This document shows positions 62,941-64,000 of a DNA stretch of 64,000 bases, one piece after another. The translations under genes and the position numbers were made by a program. Below the pieces are notes generated by a model that was given only the letters and a program-made list of their open reading frames with translations, did not search any database and was not told where the DNA came from. Source of the stretch: Bog-756 sp963699085 (lineage in GTDB: Bacteria > Actinomycetota > Acidimicrobiia > Acidimicrobiales > RAAP-2); the NCBI GenBank assembly GCA_963699085.1, contig CAVOTH010000005.1, positions 277,719-341,718 on the forward strand, written 5' to 3'. Position 1 is the stretch's first letter. Every line of letters begins with the position of its first letter.

Positions 62941-63706
62941 GATCCTCCTTCTCGATGGGCCGGGCGGGTCGGCGTCGCGTCTGGTCAGTGCCTTGCACAC
63001 ACTCACCGAGGAGGTGCCATCGTCCGAGTTCGCACTCATTGGTGGTCTGGCCGTCATGACCAGACTCGGTCGGGTCCACCGTGTCACTGATGACCTCGAC
63101 GCCGCCGCAGAAAGCATTGATGGCGGCCCGTCCCGGCTGTCGGTACTGGTGGGAGGCGGCGAGAGCGGGAGGCCGCGCCATCAAGTTGGAGGTGTCAAGG
63201 TCGACTGCATCGATGTCGGGTCCACTCCGGCAGTCGACCTTGATCCGGGTGAGCTTCCGGAAGAGCAATTCGACCGGGCCTTCGTCCTGGCTCATCGATG
63301 GGCCCTCGACTCGGCCACACCGGCCTCGTTGACCGTGGTCTCAGGGGAGCGGGTTCCGTTGGCCACCGTGTCCTGCCGGGTGGCCACCCCTGCTGCCCTC
63401 GTGGCCATGAAGCTCCAGTCGGCACCCCGTCGACGGGCCGAGCGGGCCCACAAGGGGCCCAACGACTATGGGGACCTGTACGCACTGTTCACCCAGCCGG
63501 AGTCTCTGGCCGGGATCGCCGCTGAGCTGCCGGGTGCTCCCCATGGTCTCGACCAGTGGTGCGCGCAACGCATCGAACTCGAATTCGTCACGGGTGCTGC
63601 CCGGACCGCCCGGGCGATCCGACAGACCATGCTCGCTGACCCTCCGACTCCCGCGGACATCGAGTCGACCGGTCGCTCGGTGCTGAACCGGATCGAACGA
63701 AGGTAG
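62930..63706 (+). CDS. Nucleotidyltransferase-like protein (AbiEii-type, putative toxin)
   Basis: A 258-residue protein with the nucleotidyltransferase entry FALIGGLAVMTRLGRVHRVTDDLDAAA near residues 37-62: GG followed by an acidic DDLD metal-binding motif. A further stretch, KVDCIDVG, could supply the third acid, and a helical C-terminus with PAALVAMKLQSAPRR and KGPNDYGDLYAL follows. This is the layout of AbiEii/DUF1814-type enzymes, where KxxD follows the NTase core. GTG at 62930 overlaps the winged-helix gene. It lies next to the right-hand repeat region, consistent with a defence or stability module. Confidence 0.68.
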   Translation: MSGEILLLDGPGGSASRLVSALHTLTEEVPSSEFALIGGLAVMTRLGRVHRVTDDLDAAAESIDGGPSRLSVLVGGGESGRPRHQVGGVKVDCIDVGSTPAVDLDPGELPEEQFDRAFVLAHRWALDSATPASLTVVSGERVPLATVSCRVATPAALVAMKLQSAPRRRAERAHKGPNDYGDLYALFTQPESLAGIAAELPGAPHGLDQWCAQRIELEFVTGAARTARAIRQTMLADPPTPADIESTGRSVLNRIERR

Positions 63707-64000
63707 AATTTTACGGAGTTGGGAAGGGAATCTCCGGAGGGGAATTGAGCGATTTCAAACCTTCTGATCAAACCTTCTGACTCTGTCTTTCAAGGGGTGA
63801 AACAGTGGTCAAAACCTTCTGATTCGCATGCCTGCAAGGAACGAAAATAACCAACAAAAAAGCCAACAATTGGGTCCCAGGGCGTAGCATTGAGTCCCAG
63901 CCCGTTTCGCGTTGCGAAAATCACACCCCGTCTGACCTGCATATTTGCGACCATTTGGGACTTGGCGGGACCCCCTGAAACGACCCAAGGGCGCGCTACG
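63707..64000. other. Non-coding, AT-richer, repeat-containing end region
   Basis: No gene is supported. It contains three copies of ca(a)aaccttctga (63756, 63769 and 63810), ataaccaacaa (63847-63857) and agccaacaa (63861-63869). Two gtcccag words follow. The agccaacaa word is shared with the repeats behind tRNA-Arg at 48.27-48.34 kb. It may be the right boundary of an inserted segment. Confidence 0.5.
63756..63822. repeat. Three copies of a CAAACCTTCTGA word
   Basis: Copies at 63756-63767 and 63769-63780 are identical; the third at 63810-63822 has one extra A. The first two are 13 bases apart. They resemble short iterons or protein-binding sites rather than coding sequence. Confidence 0.7.

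Overview
The window looks like chromosomal DNA of a GC-rich actinobacterium, probably of the class Acidimicrobiia. This is an inference from gene content: two F420-type luciferase-like oxidoreductases, CaiB/BaiF CoA transferase and SCP-x-like thiolase genes, an actinobacterial SCO6880-type secretion cluster, secreted proteins with tail repeats of the EVASDGGIFNFG type, and many starts with a TANNNT -10 box 6-9 bases upstream (leaderless style). No rRNA gene or species marker is present.

Layout. 1-3363: purF-purM-pyrE, coupled by 4-base overlaps, ended by a hairpin facing a His-rich PadR regulator. 4.4-18.3 kb: a looser region with a broken secreted propeller/repeat protein, an F420-type oxidoreductase, an enoyl-CoA hydratase, a secreted duplicated protein, a methyltransferase/AhpD-like pair, apt, a membrane-anchored propeller protein and a broken cyclase-ATPase regulator. 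18.4-18.7 kb: tRNA-Phe, tRNA-Asp and tRNA-Glu. 18.7-27.6 kb: housekeeping genes (DUF2017, clpS, ctaA, ctaB, a TlpA-like thioredoxin, an ABC exporter, serS, a response regulator and sensor kinase). 27.6-34.1 kb: a tightly coupled five-gene type IV secretion-like cluster (small membrane protein, TrbL/VirB6-like, SCO6880-like, VirB4-like, VirD4/TraG-like) with no relaxase or integrase in view. 34.1-44.9 kb: catabolic and general metabolism (SDR, F420-type oxidoreductase, amidase, polyphosphate glucokinase facing a CHAD protein, quinone oxidoreductase, acyl-ACP thioesterase-like protein, thiolase plus DUF35 partner, lipoprotein, CoA transferase). 45.0-48.0 kb: a four-gene coupled operon encoding three tandem YbjQ-like proteins and one unknown. 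48.15 kb: tRNA-Arg followed by repeated att-like sequences. 48.4-63.7 kb: an accessory segment with an MFS transporter, a LuxR-type ATPase regulator, a six-gene run (57-residue protein, MMPL, cupin, epimerase, alpha/beta hydrolase, DUF4260), a large membrane hydrolase, a broken HNH nuclease, a broken metallophosphoesterase and an AbiE-like pair. 63.7-64.0 kb is non-coding and repeat-rich.

Two things colour the whole reading. First, nine genes carry twelve apparent single-base frameshifts, several in short homopolymers, while the essential genes are intact; many are probably sequence errors, and I give corrected gene limits. Second, two tRNA genes are associated with direct repeats (a 24-base copy of part of tRNA-Phe about 3 kb away; a duplicated 13-mer next to tRNA-Arg), which suggests that integration has shaped the accessory parts.

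The most unusual systems are the YbjQ-triplet operon, the relaxase-less secretion cluster, and two proteins that each carry seven C-x4/5-C motifs, read here as disulfide-pinned seven-bladed propellers.
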